Assembly (NCBI GenBank): GCA_905221605.1
Contig: CAJNDS010002283.1
Location: 207,986 to 265,485 of the forward strand
Direction: 5' to 3'
DNA: 57,500 nucleotides
From: Symbiodinium natans
Taxonomy: Eukaryota > Sar > Dinophyceae > Suessiales > Symbiodiniaceae
Part shown: piece after piece, positions 37,401 to 49,400 of the stretch
How the letters are laid out: each line of letters begins with the position of its first letter
Numbering within the stretch: position 1 is the stretch's first letter
Program-made: the position numbers and the translations under genes
Notes under the pieces: generated by a model
Seen by the model: the letters and a program-made list of their open reading frames with translations, nothing else
The model's database searches: none
Told to the model about the DNA's origin: nothing

Positions 37401-40400
37401 TATATACACAGTATCTGTACATATATACAGATGTGTATATATATATATACGTATGTTTTTTGTGGTGTGTATACATATATACACATTTATATATACACAC
37501 ATTTTGTGGTACATGTTGTACAAATCCCGCAAACCCAAAGCTCTGCAACCTCTGGGCTCTCTTTTCGTGCTCAGGTGGCCTTGAGCTGGCGCAGAAGCGA
37601 CTGCAGGACGTAGCTGGCCTGGCCAGGTGGTTTTGGTGTTTCGAAAGGGGCTTAGGGCTGAGTTGAGGGTTTAGGGTTTCGGGCTTGGGGTTTAGTCTTT
37701 AATTCGGGTTTAGTATCTAATTGAAGTTCAGGAATTCGGGTTTGGGGTTTAGGGCTTCGAGAACCTTGGGCCTTTTGGCTTTTGTAGGTTTTTTTTGAGG
37801 GTCTCTTGGAGTGATGGTTATCGTGACTATTATCAGAGAGTCTTTCCACGATGGCCAATACGGTCGTTCTGGTCGATGGGGTGAATACGCGTCTTCATTG
37901 AACTGTCATTGTGGTGATCAGAACTATTGCGGTCACTTTTGTTATGTTGGCAATTGCGGCAACCCAAGTCCTAAACCCTAAACATCGCAATCGGGGATAT
38001 CACAGTTCTGCCAGACAGTCCTGTTCCGACTTCGTCGTCGTTCCTTTGGCGCTTTGTCGATGCACCTCCACCGAGTTGCACACATCCGCAGTCTTGACGA
38101 AAGTCCAGCTGGGAGGTGCAGTGAATGAATCGTAGCTCGGCTACTGGGGTTCACCTCTTTTCCTTTTTTGAAGGGGCGGGGGGGTTTGGGGCTGTGCCCG
38201 CCCTGCGCGCGGCAGAGCTCGAAGGTGCATCCCCCCCCCACCCCCCCTGCCAGCAACTCTGACCACACAGTGCATCACTGAATCTTAGCCACTATGCCCT
38301 AAACCCTAAACCCTAAGGCCCTAAGGCCCTAAACCCTAAAACCCTAAGCCCTAAACCCTAAACCCTAAACCCTAAACCCTAAACCCAAAGGCCCTAAGGC
38401 CCTAAGGCCCTAAGGCCCTAAGGCCCTAAGGCCCTGAACTAGGGGGTGCCATGGCCTAGGTGACCACGGATCTGGATAACTTCGACAAGCGCATGGAGGC
38501 GCAAGCGCACAAGAGCAAGACGCCTGAACCCCTCAAGCCTCCACCCTAAAGCCTCCTAAACTCCAATCCGTCCAAAATCCCTGAGGTTCTCAGGCCTCAA
38601 GTGCCTCTACTTTGGGGTGTAGGTTGTAGGGTTTAGGGTGTAGGGTTCAGGGTTCAAGGCCTAGTAACCCTGAACCCTGAACCCTGAACCCTAAACCCTA
38701 AACCCCAAACCCTAAACCCTAAACCCCTAAACCCCAAAATGCCAATCTTGGTGATTGCTCTAGCCGCTGTACTTCGGCGGTCAACGCCTACGAAGTTCTC
38801 CTGCCGTTTCTCAGTAGGGACGTGAGGAACTCGGTCCAAATAAGGTACCTAAGCCCTAAACCCTAAACCTTAAACCCTAAACCTTAAACCCTAAACCTTA
38901 AACCTTAAATCTGAAACCTTAAAACCTTAAACCCTAAACCCTAAACCCTATACCCTACGCCCGAAGCCCTAAGCCCTGAAGCCCCGAAGCACTGAGCCCT
39001 GAGCCCTAAGCCCGAAACCCTAAGCCCTCGACCCTAAACCTTGAACTCTCAACCATAAGCCCCAAGCACTCTACACCCAAGACCGATTCGTAAAGCTCTG
39101 CTTCCACCAGCCCGAAGAGACGAACCGGAAAGCCCACAGTTTAGGGTTTAGGGTTTAGGGTTTAGGGTTAGGGTTTAGGGTTTAGGGTTTAGGGCTTCAT
39201 GTGCTTGAACTCCCAAGAGTTCAGGGTTCAAGGTTTAAGGTTCAGGGTAGGGCTGGGGGTTTAGGATTCCCGCAACTTGTACTTCAGGGTCCTTCGCTGG
39301 GCCCATGATTCAGATGAACCCCCGCAATGCATCCTAAACCAGCAACCCTCAGCCCTAAACTCTAACGACTAAACCCTAAGCCCCAAACCGCGAAACCAAT
39401 AAACCCTAGATTTCTCAATTCCTAAGCTCTAGACAGGGTAGGTTGGAACAATGCATATATATATATATATATGTACATGTACATATTTCTCATTTCTGTA
39501 TATGTTTTCGTTTACCTTTAATCCCCGATGTAATCCTCATACAGCCAAAAACATAAACAGGTAGATCCCTCAACCCCTGCCGATGTGCATCCCTATAACC
39601 CCCCCCCCCCCCTCCCGTCCCTCCCTTCCGCACCGGTAACTGGAAGCCGGCTTCGTCCACCACCTCATTGCGCCCTAAACCCTAAACCCTAAACCCAAAC
39701 CCTAAACCCGAAACCCAGACCCTAAACTCTAGACCCTAAACCCTAGACCCTAGACCCTAATTTCTAAACCCTAGACCCTAGACCCCAAACCCTAAACCCT
39801 AAAGCCCCCACCCCTAAACCCTAAACCGAAAGGACCTTTTCCACATTGCCACGAACTTCAACTATCCGGAGGACTGTCGGGTCCCAACACCCTACACCCG
39901 AAACCCTCTATCACCTGCACACTAACTCTGAACCGAAACTCAAGAACCCCAAATCCGCTGAAGCCTAAGCCCTAAACTCTACACCCAATTCCTACAACCC
40001 TAAAGCCGAAACCTGCAACTTTGAAGCCCCAAAGCCCTAAAGCACTGCAGTCTTAAAACCCTAAGCTCTAAAAGCTTAAAACCCAAACCCTGGGAAGAGG
40101 CATCGTGCGGCTGAGGGGGCTTTTCGTGAGAAAAAAAGCAGTTCGCCTCATATTGCATGTCTTCAAACTTACATTGCAGAAGCAGCTGCCATCAGAATCG
40201 GTGCTCCCGGTTTGCGTGAGAAAACGGGGACGAGCTCTTCGCTCTCGAGCCGTGGCCATGTCTCCACGGATTTTTGAGCTCCCGAGGAGGCCCTTGTTCC
40301 CTCTTTTAGGGTCTAGGTTACCTTAACCCCTTTAAACCACCCTAAACCCTAAACCCTAAACCCTAAACCCTAAACCCTAAACCCTAAACCCTAAACCCTA

Positions 40401-43400
40401 AACCCTAAACCCTAAACCCTAAACCCTAAACCCTAAGCCCTCAACCCTAAACCCTAAACCCTAAGCCCTAAACCCTCCTTAATCCTAGGTTTTTCTCCGG
40501 TCTAGGAGCCTATGGCTACTCATACAGAGCTTTCCCCACATTGCTCCAAGCTTGGAGGTTCAGGGTACTTCGTAACCACTTATAAGTGTAGTGATAACCC
40601 ACTCACAAGCCCCTCAAGTACCCTGACAGGGTTTTCACTGGGTGATAAGCACGGTGATAATCGGACCCTAAACCCTAGACCCTAAACCCTAAACCCCAAA
40701 CCCTAAACCCTAAACCCTAAACCCGAAACCCTACACCCTAAACCCTAAACCGCAATCCGCAAAGGAGCTGAACAACTCGAAGAAGATCATGCAGGCCATG
40801 CGAGAAGACGTCGCGAACTGCAGCTGGGCAGAGGTTTAGGGTTTAGGGTTTAGGGTTTAGGCTTCAGGGTTTAGGGTTTAGGGTTCAGGGCTAGGGTTCG
40901 GGTTTTGGGCTGCGGTTTTTGAGTTTGTTTTCTTGTCAGGGTTGAGTGCTGTCGGGGGCTTGGGATTTAAGGTTTAGGGTGAGACTATCCTAAACCCTAA
41001 ACCCTAAACCCTAAACCCTAAACCCTAAACCCTAAACCCTAAACCCTAAACCCTAAACCCTAAACCCTAAACCCTAAACCCTAAACCCTAAATCGTAAAC
41101 ATCTTCGAGACAGCACTGCTCAAGCTCTACTTAAAACAGCCTGACCCCTAACCTGCAACCCTAAACCCAAAGCACTCAACAGCCCATTCCCTCGTCCTAA
41201 GCCTGAAGCCCTCAAACTTAAGAGGCCTAAACCTTAGACAGCCCGACAGCCAAGACTCCCTCAATCCAACCACCAACCCCAAACCCTAAACCCGAAAGCC
41301 CTAAACCCCCAAAAGCCCTAAAACCTGAACCCCTAAACCCTAAACCCCCTAGACCCCAAAAACCCTAAACCCCCTGAAGCCCTGAAAGCCGCTTTATCCC
41401 TTAACCCTAAGCCCTAAGCCCTAAACCCTAAACCCCCAACCCTAAACCCCAAACCCTAAACCCCGCCCAGGCAAGGGCCTCTGGGAGTTCGAGGTCCAGC
41501 GCATCAAGATCACCGAGGGCTTCCTGGTCGTGCGCTGGGGGAAAGCGCCTGGGAATCCGAAGTTCTAGGGGCCTACAGCAGGGGGTTTAGGGTTTAGGGT
41601 TTAGGGTTTAGGGTTTAGGGTTTAGGGTTTAGGCAGGCTGGTTTCAGGGGCTTAAGGGAATATGGGGCTTGGGGTTTTAGGGTTTAAGGAGGGCTTACGG
41701 GATTAAAGGGCTTTGGCTCAAGGATGTTTCAGGTATTGGGGATTGACGGTTTTGCGTTGAAGGGCGGTTTACGGGCAGTTTAGGGGGTCTCAGGCTTAAA
41801 GTGGCTATATGGGGTTTCAGTCTAACGGTTTTTGTGTGTGTGTGTGTGTGTGTAGGGGTGCATGGTTGTGTTCAGGCGTTTTGTGGTGCAGGGTTAAGGG
41901 GTGGAGGGTTTAGTTAAGGATTCAGGGTTTCAAGGGTAACCCGAAGGGTCCATGTACCTTATTCTTCTATACTTGGGTCCCAAAGTCCCTATATCGGAAG
42001 TACTTTAAGGCCCAAGTCTTCTAAACCCTAAACCCTAAACCCTAAACCCTAAACCCTAAACCCCAAACCCCAAACCCTAAACCCTAAACCCTAAACCCTA
42101 AACCCTAAACCCTAAACCCTAAACCCTAAACCCTAAACCCTAAACCCTAAACCCTAAACCCCAAGATCTAAACCCTGAGGGTTTGAGATACACAGCTGGC
42201 TCCCTAAGTTGTTGGCTCAGGTCGTGGCCGGCGACATGGAGGACTGGCGAGTGGTTCGGTCACCCTGAGCACCCACAACAAAAAAGGGTTTAGGGTTTAG
42301 GGTTTAGGGTTTAGGGTTTAGGGTTTAGGGTTTAGGGTTTAGGGTTTAGGGTTTAGGGTTTAGGGTTTAGGGTTCTTTTTCTAAAGGAATCCTACTATTT
42401 GGGGGTCTATGTTAGGGGTCCCTGACTTATCTACTTCTCCAAACCCGCAAGTCCCTAAACCCTATATAATCCCTGAACCTCAAACCCTAAGCCCTGAGTG
42501 GGGTTTATTATTTCGGCTTCAAGGCCTAATTAAGTAGACCCTAAACCCCTCAGAGCCCGTGAGAGGACGAGATCAAGGCATTGTTCAAAAAGCCGCTCTT
42601 CCAGAGGGTTCAGGGATCAGGGTTTAGGGCGCGTGGGGATAGAGGGTTGGGGTTCGGGGTTTTCCACTTTAAGTCTGTAGGTTGTTGTTTGCAGTGTGGT
42701 TATTCCCCCCCCCCCCCCCCCCCCCGCCCTTCACCGTGAGGGAGTGGGTTCATGTTTTGGGGAAGGAGTGAAACCTAAACCCCAAACACAACCCCAACAA
42801 CCCCCTCAACCTCCGAAAACCACTCAAAAACCCCGCAAAACCACCGGAAAACCCCCCCAACCCCCCCAAAGTCCCAAAAACCCCCGAGAACCTCCGAAAC
42901 TCCCCAACTCCCCGACCCCCCCAAAACCTATCAACTTACAAGCCCTAAACTAAACCCTCAACCCTAAAACCCTACACCCTAAAAGTCTCAACCCTAAACC
43001 CGGAACCTAAACCCTACACCCTAAACCCTCAACCCTAAACCCTAAAACCCCTAGCCGCCGAGGTTGAAGGAAGTGAAGGTCGACCGCAAGTGCGACGCCT
43101 TCATGGGGGTGCAGGCGCCCCTGGCGAACCCTAAACCCTAAACCCTAAACCCTAAACCCTAAACCCTAAACCCTAAACCCTCAACCCTAAACCCTAAACC
43201 CTAAACCCTAAACCCTAAACCCTACTGTAAGCCACATGTAAACATGGTGCTCTCCTTGCTCAAGGCTGGAGCTGTAGTTAAACCCTTACCCCCCAAGTCC
43301 CTGAACCCCAAACCCTAAACCCTAATCTGGTGCGGAAGGGGGGATGGAAGGTTGAAACCGCATAGGGTTTGAGGCAGGTTCAGGGTGTAGGATATAGAGT

Positions 43401-46400
43401 TCTTACAGCCCGACATTTAGAGGTTCGTTTCTTCGAGGAATCCGGAAACCCTTAGCCCTTGTCACCAAGGACGTGGTGAAGAAGTGGACCGTCTTCTGCC
43501 CCCTTGTCGGAGAGCTGCGAGACCCTGCTTCTGGGTCGGACGTCAGGGTTTAGGTTTTGGGGTTTGGTTGCCCTAAACCCCAAATCCAAAAAACCCTAAA
43601 CTCCCTAAACCCTAAGACCTACACCCTAAACCCTAAACCCTACTCCCTAAACCCTACTCCCTAAACCCCCAAACTCCCCGTCACCTTCTACAGGCCCTAA
43701 ACTGTAGACCCCAAATCCTAAACCCTAAACCCTAAACCTTAAACCCTAACCCTAAACCCTATACCCTAAGCCCTGAACCTTAAACCCCGAAAGACTAAAA
43801 CCGAAACCTCACCCAGGTTGGAAGCTTATAGGGTTTAGGGTTTAGGGTTTAGAGTTTAGGGTTTAGGGTTCTAGGTCTTGCTTCTTGAACAGCTGCCAGG
43901 GTCGTGGGTTATAGGTTTGGGGCTTCACGGTTTAAAGTCAAGGGTTTTAGGTGTTAGGGTTTAGAGGTTTAGAGGGTTCACTACTATTTTCTGAAGAACC
44001 TCCCAAAAACGCAAGATAATAATCCCCTTTTGGACCTACTCAGGAAAACTAACTCTATTGCTTTGGGGCGGGGGGGTTCTGCAGCAAATAGTAGAAACGA
44101 AGAGGATTGTAAGGCCTAAGCCCTAAACCCTAAACCTTAAACCCTAAACCCTAAACCATAAAACCCGAAACCCTAAACCATAAACCGTAAACCCTGAACC
44201 CTGAACCCTGAACCCTAAACCCTAAACCATAAACCCTAAACCCTGAACCCAGAACCCTAAACCCTAAACCCTAAACTCTAAACCCTAAACCCTAAGTTTA
44301 AGGTGACCCAAAGTCCGTTTCGAAGACTCGGAGAGCCTGCGCAGCTGAGGCCATGCGCGCAAGGCACTGGGCGCAGCTGATGGACCAGCCCCCCGTCGCT
44401 GTTGTTGTCAGGGTTTAGGGTTTAGGGTTTAAGGTTTAGGGTTTAGGGTTTAAGGTTTGGGGTTTCGGGTTTAGGATTTAGGGTTTGGGGTTTCGGGTGT
44501 AGGGTTTAGGGTTTAGGGTTTGGGGTTTAGGGTTTGACCCTTTGCACTCAGAATGCCCCAACTTCTACAATCCATGCTGCACTTCTCGATGGACCTAAGC
44601 TAAGCAGCTCGTGTTGCTGCAAATTCTCACTATGAGTCAGGGTTTAGGGGTTAGAGCTCGAGAGCCTAAACCCTAAACCCTAAACCCTCAACCCTAAACC
44701 CGAAACCCTAAGCCCGAAACCCTAAACCCTAAACCCTAAACCCTAAACCCTAAACCCTAAACCCTAAACCCTAAACCCTAAACCCTAAACCTAAACCCTA
44801 AACCCTGAGCCTGAAGCGCCCTCAAACCCAAGCCCTGAGTCCTAAAGCCCTCAACGTCGGCCCAGGTGTGGCAAGTCCATCACCGTCACACCCGCCCCGA
44901 CCCCAGTTTGGGGTTTAGGGTTTAGGGTTAGGGTTTAGGGTTTAGGGTTTAAGGTTTAGGGTTTAGGGTTTAGGGTTTAGGGTTTGGGGTTTAGGGTTTA
45001 GGGTTTAGGGTTTAGGGTTTAGGGTTTAGGGTTTAGGGTTTAGGGGACCCCCACGTGCCACATCTTCAGGCTCGTGATGGTGATTTTTTGAGCTCTGGGT
45101 GGTGGGCCCTAAGCCCTTGAACCGCTAAACCCTAAACCCTAAACCCTAAACCCTAAACCCTAAACCCTAAACCCGAAACCCTAAACCCTAAACCCTAAAC
45201 CTCAAGGACATCCTCCTCCGGGATATGTGGAACTTGGAGTTGCACAAGAACCCCGACTTCGTGGAGGACACGGCCGATCAGGCGGAGCTTTGTTTTGTGT
45301 TGGGGGTTTAGGGTTTAGGGTTTAAGGTTTAGGGTTTAGGGTTTACGGTTTAGGGTTCAGGGCTTAGCGTCTAGGGGGTGATGCAGGGTGTTGGGGGCTC
45401 GAGGTCTTAGGCGGGATGACGGTTCAAGGTTTCAGCCACCGCGAATCCAAAGAGTTGAGGTATTGCTGTACTCGGCTGTAAGGCGACAAAGGTTCGTGCT
45501 TGCCCTTGCGAACTGTTTTAGTCGTTTTCTTGGAGGCGCAGGGCTTTCGAGGGTTTAGGGCTTAGGTGCTTTGAAAGTTTAGGGTGTTGCGGTGTTTCAA
45601 ACAGGGGTTTTAGGCAAGCCTCCGGCAAAGGGGTCGCTAAACCCTAAACCCTAAACCCTAAACCCTAAACCCTAAACCCTAAACCCTAAACCCTAAACCC
45701 CACACCCTAAACCCTAAGCCCTAAACCCTAAACCCTAAACCCTAAACCCTAAACCCCTAAAGGGTTGACGGGCCTGAAGTGCGGAGGCCAAGCAGGAGAT
45801 GAAGATGGAGAACACCTTGAAGAAGCTGCAGAAGGACACCCCCCAACACCCTAAGCCACAAATCTATGGGCTTTGAGGGGTTTAGGGTTTAGGGTTTAGG
45901 GTTTAGGGTTTAGGGTTTACGGGTTCTTACTAGGGTTTCTAGGGGCTATGCTCAGGTAGAAGGGCAACAGATAAAGAGGCCACCTGCCTTTGTAACATAA
46001 ACCAGTGGGGCGCGGCCAAAACCCAAAAGCCTAAACCCTAAGCGCATGAATCCCCCAGAAATTTCCTTCAAAGAATTACATTGGGTGCCCAATTCCTTCA
46101 TTCCCTACGAAGAACCTGTAGGCAAAAATCATGAACCGTGAGCCCCAATGCCAGCCCCAAGCCCCAAACCTTAAACTACCTCCCTCTACAATTGCCTGGT
46201 TCTTGGTAAGGGAATGAGGGAATGAGGGTGACGAGAAGTGTTGTGTCCTGGACACCCTATGACCTCAAACCCTGGACCCGTAAGGCCCCTAAATAACCCC
46301 CCCCCCCCCCCCCCCCAAACCCCAAACCCCAAACCCCAAACCCCAAGCCCCAAACCCCAAACCCCAAACCCCAAGCCCCAAACCCCAAACCCCAAACCCC

Positions 46401-49400
46401 AAACCCCCAACCCCCAACCCTAAACCCCAAACCCCAAACCCCAAACCCCAATAAAACCCCAAACCCTAAACCCTAAACCCCAAACCCTAAACCCTAAACC
46501 CTAAACCCTAAACCCTAAACCCTAAACCCTAAACCCTAAATCCTAAACCCTAAACCCTAAACCCTAAACCCTAAACCCTAAACCCTAAACCCTAAACCCT
46601 AAACCCGAATTGCCAGGAGTGGGCCGAAGTGGACTTCCAGTTCGAATCCCACCGCGGCACCGAGGTGATGCTCATGAAGCCGCTTGGGGCGGTTTAGGGT
46701 TTAGAGTTTAGGGTTTAGGGTTTAGGCTTTAGGGTTTAGGGTTTAGGTTTTTTCAATCTACGCCTGAAGGTGCGTTTTGGGTTTGGGGTCTGGGGTTTGG
46801 GCTTGTGTCTCAGATTCAGCGCCCGAAGCCCGCTTGCAATCATTCCGCAAGGGCCCTGCCAAAAGCCCTTGGGGTTCAGGACTTAGGGTGCCCTGCGGTT
46901 TAGGGTTTAGGGGTTTGGGGTTTGGGGTCTGGGGTTTGGGGTTAGGGTTAAGGGTTTAGGGTTTGAGGGCTGCTCGGAAGCTCGAATGCCAGGCTGGCGG
47001 ATGACAAGTTTGAAATGCTGGAGGAGCACCAGGTTCAAGTGCAGAACATGCCGCTCCGACGCAGGAAGCTCCGGATTTCGGCTTAAGCCCCCCGTAGTAC
47101 CCAAAACCCACCCTATTATTTTGTAGAGGCTACCCTAAAGCTTCCTCCCTCTACCCTAAAGCCTAGACGCTACATCTGCAACCCTAAACCCCAAGCCCCA
47201 AAAACCCCAAAACCCTAAGCCCCAAACCCCAAACCCTAAACCCTAAACCCCAAACCTGAACCCTCAGCCGAAGCCCTACATCCAAAAGCCAGAGCCCGAA
47301 GCCCTTGACCCAAAGCGAGGTTTGCTTCGCGCTTCCTCTCGACCTTCGAAGCGGAGGCGCCACTTCGGGGTGTCAGTAGGGTTTAGGGTTTAGGGTTTAG
47401 GGTTTAGGGTTTAGGGTTTAGGGTTTAGGGTTTAGGTTTAGGGTTTAGGGTTTAGGGTTTAGGGTTTAGGGTTTAGGGTTTAGGGTTTAGGGTTTAGGGT
47501 TTAGGGTTTAGGGTTTAGGGTTTAGGGTTTAGGGTTTAGGGATTACGGTTTTGGGCACAGGGTGGTTCACGATTCAAGGTTTGTGGCTTTGGGTGTAGGG
47601 ATTCGGGTTTAGGGTTTCGGGTTAGGGTTTAGGGTTTAGGATTGAAGGATATCGGGCTTGGGGATTAGGGTTTAGGGTTTGGGGTTGAGGGCGCAGGGCG
47701 CGAGTTTAACTTTGACTCACAGGTTCTTAGTGGCCAATCGGGGAATTCGGTGCTTCAGGAATTGTCTAGGATACCCAATTCCCGAAGTGTGCGAGGACGA
47801 GTCAGGTTCAGCATTTTCAAGCTCAGAGGGTTGTAGCGGTTGGGGGCTTTCAAGGCAGTGGTGGGATGAAGGGTTTAGCCATTCGGAGGCAGAATTCCGT
47901 CTCTTGCACAGATGCTAAGAGAAGCTACAAGAAACACTACACCCGGAACTGCAGAATCCCAAGCCTCCCAAAGAACCTAGAACCAAACACGAGATCTTAA
48001 ACCGGAGGTTCTGAAACCCGGATCCTACATACTATATCCTAAGCCCTAAACCGTAAACCCACCTTAAACCCTTGAACCCGAAACCCTAAACCTTAAACCC
48101 TTGAACCCTAGACCCCCTAAAACCGTAGAAGCCACCGTAATAACTCTCTCAACCCGAATCCTCCCAAACACTCGGACAAACAATCAGCCCATATGGGTTT
48201 AGGGTTTAGGGTTTAGGGTTTAGGGTTTAGGTTTCTGCACCGCAAGGAGCCAGGGTTTTGGGGGGCGATTAGGCTTCCTGGACCCTCTAGATCTTGAACC
48301 CAAAAACTAAAACCCTCAACCTGAAACCCCAAACCCTAAACCCTACACCCTGAACTCAAAACCCAAAGCCCTGAACCTGAAACCCCAACTGTTTTTGGCA
48401 AGGTCACTTCGTGGCAGAAGACCCTGGCGTCGCTTGGGCTTTTGGCCCGGGTCTCCCTCAAAACCCTACTTGAAGGTTTTTCAACGGCTAGGGCCTCTAT
48501 CTAGGGCTCATAGGATAAACCGTTAGGATAGGCCTTAAGGTGGAGGGTTTATGAGGTTGAGGTTTTAGGGATTAGGGTTTAGGGGTTCATGGTTCAGGCT
48601 GCCTGTAGGGCTTCGGGCTTTAGGGGGTTCAGGGCCTGACTTAGAGTTTCACAGGTAGCTGCGAGCCCCAGGTATGGGCTGTGATCGCCTTGTTTGGATG
48701 CTGTACTTGTATCCCTACCTCCCCAAACCCAGCACCCAGAATCAGCATTCAGGGTTTAAGGTTTAGGGCTTAGGGTTTTTTTAGGGGTTTAGGGGTTTAG
48801 GGGTTTAGGGGTTTAGGGGTTTAGGGGTTTAGGGGTTTAGGGGTTTAGGGGTTTAGGGGTTTCGGGGTTTAGGGGTTTAGGGGTTTAGGGGTTTAGGGGT
48901 TTAGGGGTTTAGGGGTTTAGGGTTTAGTAGGCTTTCAATGTTGCATTCCGAATCCCTTCGCATACCATGCAGCTCGGGTCGAATCCCAGGAACATCGCGG
49001 AGGTCTCGCAGTTGCTGTCCGAAGTGCAGCGGTCCTGGGCCATGACCCCAGCAAGCGGGATGAGGCTTTAGGGTCTTAGGGTTTAGGGTTTAGGGTTTAG
49101 GGGTTAAGGCTTCGGGTTAGGGTCTAGGGTGCAGGGTAGTGCTAGGAATAGATGAACCCTGTGTAAGCCAAATTGCACCCTTGTGCACCGAAACCCAGCT
49201 GGTTTGGTTGCCATATACACTAACCTCCAAACCCTGAACCCTAAGCCCAAAGCACTATTCCCGACCCCAAGTCCTGAACCCTGCCTCCGGAATGTGAGCT
49301 GTTTCCAAGCGCGAGCAAAGCTGGGAGCCCAAAACCTTGCAGCCCAAGCCCTAAACCCCAAACCGCAACCCTAAACCGTCCCGAGTCTAGGGCTTGAAGT

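Larger units (their letters stand above)
34355..37574 (+). other. Intron 25, 3.2 kb: arrays, minisatellite and coding-like island
   Basis: C-rich 34385-34540, a PAL-D element with a G-rich array 34620-34807, coding-like island 34829-35150, poly-C at 35157-35171, (CCCTGAA)n 35525-35625, GC-rich 35690-35885, minisatellite 35888-36500, two related segments with GGATCCAGATCCCCA (36536 and 36704), TA-rich microsatellite 37389-37500. Confidence 0.8.

Noticed and set aside
40090-40320. Open frame on + and - strands in intron 28
   Set aside because: No recognised domain, and the dynein frame passes directly from exon 28 to exon 29.
41712-41724. TTTGGCTCAAG, resembling the 3' part of the dinoflagellate spliced leader
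   Set aside because: Only 11 bases match, inside a G-rich degenerate intron; no upstream leader part and no start of a gene follows.
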